A stretch of 8,499 nt of DNA from NCBI GenBank assembly GCA_024233135.1, contig JACKPZ010000053.1, positions 1-8,499 of the forward strand, in the 5' to 3' direction. The position numbers were made by a program, and so were the translations under genes. Positions 5,132 to 8,499 of this stretch are shown here, piece by piece. Positions within the stretch are counted from its first letter, which is position 1. The number at the start of each line of letters is the position of its first letter. Below the pieces are notes generated by a model. It saw only the letters and a program-made list of their open reading frames with translations, had not been told where the DNA came from and made no database searches. The DNA is from Akkermansiaceae bacterium (GTDB taxonomy: Bacteria > Verrucomicrobiota > Verrucomicrobiia > Verrucomicrobiales > Akkermansiaceae).

Positions 5132-7606
5132 TCAGTAAACCCGGCGCACCGAGTGGCTGAAGAAATGCTGGGTGAGAAGGTCGGAGAAGCCCTCCAACAA
5201 TTCGACGAACGCCTCGAGTTCCGCCGCGTCCGGGCGGGTCGGATCACCGAAACGGTATTCCATTTCGTGAATGTGGCGGCGGATCTCGGGCATCAGACCG
5301 TGGTCTTCGTGGCCCGGATATTTCGCGCACTCCTTGTAGAGGACGTGGATCTGGAAGGCGATCGAGCGCGGATTCGTGGGATCGGCGAAGAGCAGCTCGG
5401 TCACCGGGCCGGGCATCGGCCGCGAATAGTGACGCCGGCGGTAGGTCATGACGCTGTCGCAGATTTCGAGCAGCGGATCGAGCAGTGGATTCGGCCCGTC
5501 GCCACCGCGCGAGACGGCGGTTCGCAGCAACGCGAGGCAGCCGAGCGCGCGCTCGATGCGGCGGCCGGTTTCCAAAAACCGCCAGCCGTGGCCGCGCGTC
5601 ATGTTTTCCGCCTGCATGCCGGAGAATGCGGCGAGATGGAGGATGAGCGAGTCGAGCGTGCGGATGAGCGAGGCCGTGCCGATGGCGGGCGTGACCGGAC
5701 GGGCGATCGCTTCGAGCTGGTTGAACAAACGCCAGGTGTCGTCGGACAAGCGGTCGCGCGCGGGCGCGGCGTTGAGCAGCAGCGAGCGGGTGAGCGCCGG
5801 GATGCCCGCTGGAGTGGCCGGATCATGGATCAAGGCGGCGATCGTATCGTCGATCCCCGCGGGATGGAGCACCACGCCATCGGGAAGCAGGCCGCTGCCG
5901 TTCATGAGCTCGATGCAGGCGGCGAGCGGCGAGCTCACTTGTTTCCCGACTTCTCCCGCCTGGGCGCGGAGCATCGTGCGCAGCATGCGGGTGGCGAACT
6001 CGATGCGCTCGGCGTTTCGACCCACCCAGAACATCTGCTCGGCGATGCGGCTCGGCACTTCGGGTGGCGGAGCCGTCGGATCGTGATCGGTCTTCGGCCG
6101 GCTCACCTCGGCGCGGGAAACCTCCTCCATGCCGGTGATCCAGACGTCCTTGGTGAATCCGGCATGCGTCGGCCAGAGCTGCGGTTGCGCCGGGCGTTTG
6201 CCCACGCGTGCCATGCCGCCCGGGAGCACCTCGGCGCCATGGTCCGTCTGCAGGGTGAACGCACGCCAGACGACCGGCCGGGATTTCAGCAGCCGCCCCT
6301 CGATCACCGGCGCCTCGCTGGCCGGGATCTCCGCCTGGACGACGAAGTCCTGCGGCCGTGCCTGGATGAGCGAGAGCCATTGTTTCCTCGATGCGGGCGA
6401 GAGCGACGCGCAGCGCACGGGCAGCAGCGGCATCGGTTCGCCGGAGGCCGGCATCAGGATGAATCGATGAAACTCCGCGGCCACCATCTCGCGCACCTCT
6501 TCCTGGCCGAGCCACCAGGTTTCCACGAACGGCAGCAACATTTCCTCGCCCAGCCACTCGCGGCAGATGCGCGGCAGGAACGGCATCAGCGCGGGACTCG
6601 AGGCGAATCCCGATCCCGGCGCGTTGGCAAGGCCGACGTTGCCCGAGCGCCATGCCTCGATCAATCCCGGCACCCCTTCCCCGCCGTGGCCCCAGCCTTC
6701 GAGCGGGTCGATGCCCGCGGGATCGATGCGGCAGACGATGCCGTCGAGGCGGCGCAGGCCGGACAGGGTTTTCAGATAAACGCGGCGCTCGCGCACCGTG
6801 AGGTCCGCCGGCTCGACCAGCGGAATGCCTAACAAGCGCGCCTTGTACGCGTGTTCGAAATACGACGAGTGGCGGAAACCCGGCGTCAGGAACGCGGCGT
6901 TCACCGGCGCGCCGCGCGATTTCGAGAACGACTGCAGCGACTCGCGCTCCATCCGCAGGAAATCGCGCAGCCGGCCGACTTTCATTTCCTCGAAGGAGTC
7001 GTCGAGCAGCGTGGCGGTGACGTTGCGGTTCTCGTAGACCTGCCCGAGCCCGCCAGGCGAGTCGGTGTGATCGCGGAGGACCATCCAGTTCCCGTCCGGC
7101 CCTCGCATCAGGTCGCATCCAGTGGTACAAAGCATCCGCCCGCCCGGTGGCTGGACGCCGCACGTGTAGTGGCGGAACACCGGGCTCGAATGCACAAGAT
7201 CCGGCGGGATCAAGCCCTCGGCCAGCAGCGTCTGCGGACCATACACGTCGGCGAACACCGCTTCCAGCAGGCGGATCCGTTGTTTCAGCCCGGTGGAAAC
7301 CTTCGCCCACTCGGCGGGCGGGATCACCAGCGGCAGCGGATCGAGCATGTACGGCTGGTCCGAGGCACCGACATCGGCGAACACGTTGAAGGTCGAGCCG
7401 AGGTCCTCAATCATCCGCTCGGCCGACTCGGCGAGAGTCGTCCGCTGGTCGGGATGCAACGCGGCGATCCTCGCGCCGAGCGTGTTCCAGTGCGGCCGCA
7501 GGACACCGGCGGGGTCGGTCATTTCATGCCACGCGAGCGCCTTGCCCGCGCCGGCCGGTTGCGGCTGCGGGCTGGGCTGGGAAACCTGGCGGATGCCGTC
7601 AGCCAT
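5132..7606 (-). CDS. Circularly permuted type-2 ATP-grasp / alpha-E (DUF403) fusion protein
   Basis: This 824-aa protein joins two families often encoded separately. Residues about 30-500 are the circularly permuted ATP-grasp domain (COG2308, DUF404/407 type). Family landmarks include FRHYTCGVQPPGGRML (144-159), WMVLRDHTDSPGGLGQVYENR (174-194), CRIDPAGIDPLE (292-303) and GNVGLANAPGSGF (322-334). Residues about 517-822 are the helical alpha-E domain (COG2307), opening with PSRIAEQMFWVGRNAERIEFATRMLR and ending QHFFSHS. Residues about 500-516 form a charged, Pro-rich linker. ATP-grasp enzymes form amide or peptide bonds by way of acyl phosphates, so a ligase acting on a peptide or amino acid is likely; the substrate is unknown. 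There is no signal peptide. The ATG at 7606 lies 35 bases after the DUF2126 gene. No in-frame start exists further upstream before a stop. The only purine-rich Shine-Dalgarno-like stretch (GAGAAGG) is about 24 nt away, too far to be normal. The gene sits mid-operon, before the transglutaminase. Confidence 0.95.
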   Translation of the reverse strand: MADGIRQVSQPSPQPQPAGAGKALAWHEMTDPAGVLRPHWNTLGARIAALHPDQRTTLAESAERMIEDLGSTFNVFADVGASDQPYMLDPLPLVIPPAEWAKVSTGLKQRIRLLEAVFADVYGPQTLLAEGLIPPDLVHSSPVFRHYTCGVQPPGGRMLCTTGCDLMRGPDGNWMVLRDHTDSPGGLGQVYENRNVTATLLDDSFEEMKVGRLRDFLRMERESLQSFSKSRGAPVNAAFLTPGFRHSSYFEHAYKARLLGIPLVEPADLTVRERRVYLKTLSGLRRLDGIVCRIDPAGIDPLEGWGHGGEGVPGLIEAWRSGNVGLANAPGSGFASSPALMPFLPRICREWLGEEMLLPFVETWWLGQEEVREMVAAEFHRFILMPASGEPMPLLPVRCASLSPASRKQWLSLIQARPQDFVVQAEIPASEAPVIEGRLLKSRPVVWRAFTLQTDHGAEVLPGGMARVGKRPAQPQLWPTHAGFTKDVWITGMEEVSRAEVSRPKTDHDPTAPPPEVPSRIAEQMFWVGRNAERIEFATRMLRTMLRAQAGEVGKQVSSPLAACIELMNGSGLLPDGVVLHPAGIDDTIAALIHDPATPAGIPALTRSLLLNAAPARDRLSDDTWRLFNQLEAIARPVTPAIGTASLIRTLDSLILHLAAFSGMQAENMTRGHGWRFLETGRRIERALGCLALLRTAVSRGGDGPNPLLDPLLEICDSVMTYRRRHYSRPMPGPVTELLFADPTNPRSIAFQIHVLYKECAKYPGHEDHGLMPEIRRHIHEMEYRFGDPTRPDAAELEAFVELLEGFSDLLTQHFFSHSVRRVY

Positions 7607-7641
7607 GGGTTGTTCGCGTCACGGCCGCCACCTTCTCAGCG
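7607..7641 (-). other. Short spacer between operon genes
   Basis: These 35 bases separate the DUF2126 stop codon from the ATP-grasp/alpha-E start codon. They contain GAGAAGG close to the upstream stop, about 24 nt before the ATG, and no hairpin or promoter that I can see. The spacing and shared strand fit one transcript for all three genes. Reading upstream in the frame of the downstream gene, a TGA is met after four codons, so the start cannot be moved upstream. Confidence 0.5.
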
Positions 7642-8499
7642 TCACCGTTGCAAGCGCAAGTCCAGCGTGAACGGGAAGTCCGGGCTGGTCGCCGCCTCCA
7701 GCGCCCGCACCGCGCCGCCGCTGTGGCCCTGGCGGAAGAAACGCGCGAGACGGCGCGCCTCCGCTTCGTACGAGTTTACCGGGAAGGTCTCGTGGCTGCG
7801 GCCGCCCGGGTGCGAGACGTGGTAGGTGCAGCCACCGAGCGAAAGGTCGTTCCACGTGTCGAGCAGGTCGAAGACGAGCGGCGAGTGGACGGGGATCGAC
7901 GGGTGCAGGCAGCGCGGCGGCTGCCAGGCACGGTAGCGCACACCGGCGACGAACTCACCGTGCGTGCCCGTCCCGTGGAGCGGCACGCGCATGCCGTTGC
8001 AGGCGATGACGTGGCGCTCGCCGGTGAGCCCGCGCACGAAGACCTGGAGACGTTCCACCGAGCTGTCGACGAAACGCACCGTGCCGCCGGTATCGCCATC
8101 CTCGCCGAGCACGTGCCATGGCTCGATGGCGTGCCGAAGCTCCACCTCGATGCCGCGTTGGTTGAACTCGCCGATCCTCGGGAAACGGAACTCCAGATGC
8201 GGCAGGAACCAGTCGTCCTCGATCTCGAATCCATGGCGACGCAGATCGCCGAGCACGTCGGTGAAATCCTGCCAGATGAAATGCGGCAGCATCCAGCGGT
8301 CGTGGATCTCGCTGTCCCAGCGGACCAGCGGATGCTCGTACGGCTCGTCGAGGAAACGTGCGATCAACCCGCGGAGGACGAGGTGCTGGGCGAGACTCAT
8401 CCGCGAGTGCGGCGGCATCTCGAAGTTGCGCATTTCCACCAGGCCGAGGCGGCCGGTCGCGCTGTCCGGGCTGAACATCTTGTCGATGCAGAACTCCGC
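7642..8499 (-). CDS. DUF2126 transglutaminase-family protein, C-terminal part (COG4196), cut by window edge
   Basis: The frame is open to the right edge; 285 residues up to the TGA stop are visible. An ATG at 8478 is internal: the codons before it read AEFCIDK and join smoothly to the family block MFSPDSATGRLGLVEMRNFEMPPHSRMSLAQ. Other DUF2126 landmarks are GTVRFVDSSVERLQVFV (139-155 of the visible part), HPSIPVHSPLVFDLLDTWN (199-217) and GGCTYHVSHPGGRSHETFPVN (222-242). Full-length relatives are about 1,100 aa, with a transglutaminase-like domain at the N-terminus, which would lie beyond this window. The DUF2126 region has been annotated as a putative amidoligase, without experimental proof that I know of. 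The gene leads the three visible operon genes and ends 35 bases before the ATP-grasp/alpha-E start. It is probably intact outside the window. Confidence 0.93.
   Translation of the reverse strand, partial: AEFCIDKMFSPDSATGRLGLVEMRNFEMPPHSRMSLAQHLVLRGLIARFLDEPYEHPLVRWDSEIHDRWMLPHFIWQDFTDVLGDLRRHGFEIEDDWFLPHLEFRFPRIGEFNQRGIEVELRHAIEPWHVLGEDGDTGGTVRFVDSSVERLQVFVRGLTGERHVIACNGMRVPLHGTGTHGEFVAGVRYRAWQPPRCLHPSIPVHSPLVFDLLDTWNDLSLGGCTYHVSHPGGRSHETFPVNSYEAEARRLARFFRQGHSGGAVRALEAATSPDFPFTLDLRLQR

Noticed and set aside
5131..5247. N-terminal extension of the transglutaminase from ATG 5247.
   Set aside because: The extra 39 residues are compositionally unlike the protein and overlap the alpha-E coding sequence. 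The family N-terminus begins at GTG 5130.
5153..6832. A 559-codon open frame on the plus strand opposite the ATP-grasp/alpha-E gene.
   Set aside because: Its translation is Arg/Ala/Glu/His-rich and low in complexity, mirroring codon bias of the real minus-strand gene, with no motif of its own.
5823..7310. A 495-codon open frame on the minus strand within the ATP-grasp/alpha-E gene, in another frame.
   Set aside because: It overlaps conserved ATP-grasp and alpha-E motifs in the true frame and is Arg/Gly/Ala-rich without domain signal, so it is a shadow.

Overview
This is GC-rich DNA with tightly packed genes, probably from a member of the Verrucomicrobiota (a Luteolibacter/Verrucomicrobiaceae-like bacterium). 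The assignment is an inference. It rests on the GC-rich base composition, start codons without a nearby Shine-Dalgarno sequence, and a secreted protein ending in a choice-of-anchor D (ASPM/SPD-2/Hydin-like) domain of the kind common in that phylum. No rRNA, tRNA, CRISPR array, insertion sequence or phage gene was seen.

Layout. A complete 997-aa SWIM zinc-finger SNF2-family helicase/translocase lies on the minus strand (12-3005). A 202-bp divergent intergenic region (3006-3207) follows. It holds a 26-bp imperfect palindrome in an AT-rich patch and, nearer the plus-strand gene, a GC-rich inverted repeat. The plus-strand gene 3208-4242 encodes a 344-aa exported protein whose N-terminal part is acidic and not recognised, and whose C-terminal choice-of-anchor D domain is very lysine-rich. 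Its stop codon faces, three bases away, the stop codon of a minus-strand operon that runs to the right edge.

Read in transcription order from the right edge, the operon has three genes. The first is the C-terminal 285 residues of a DUF2126 protein, which enters from outside the window. The second is an 824-aa fusion of a circularly permuted type-2 ATP-grasp domain and an alpha-E (DUF403) domain. The third is a 294-aa transglutaminase-like protein with an intact Cys-His-Asp triad, which starts at a GTG one base after the stop codon of the fusion gene.

The operon matches a widely conserved cluster (COG4196, COG2308/COG2307 and COG1305 families). Comparative genomics has proposed that it makes and removes, or attaches, a peptide or amide-linked tag: the ATP-grasp enzyme would form amide bonds and the transglutaminase-like enzymes would cleave or transfer them. 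To my knowledge the product and target are not established. This cluster is the most interesting biology in the window, but the family set itself is already known. The helicase and the exported protein have no visible functional link to it.
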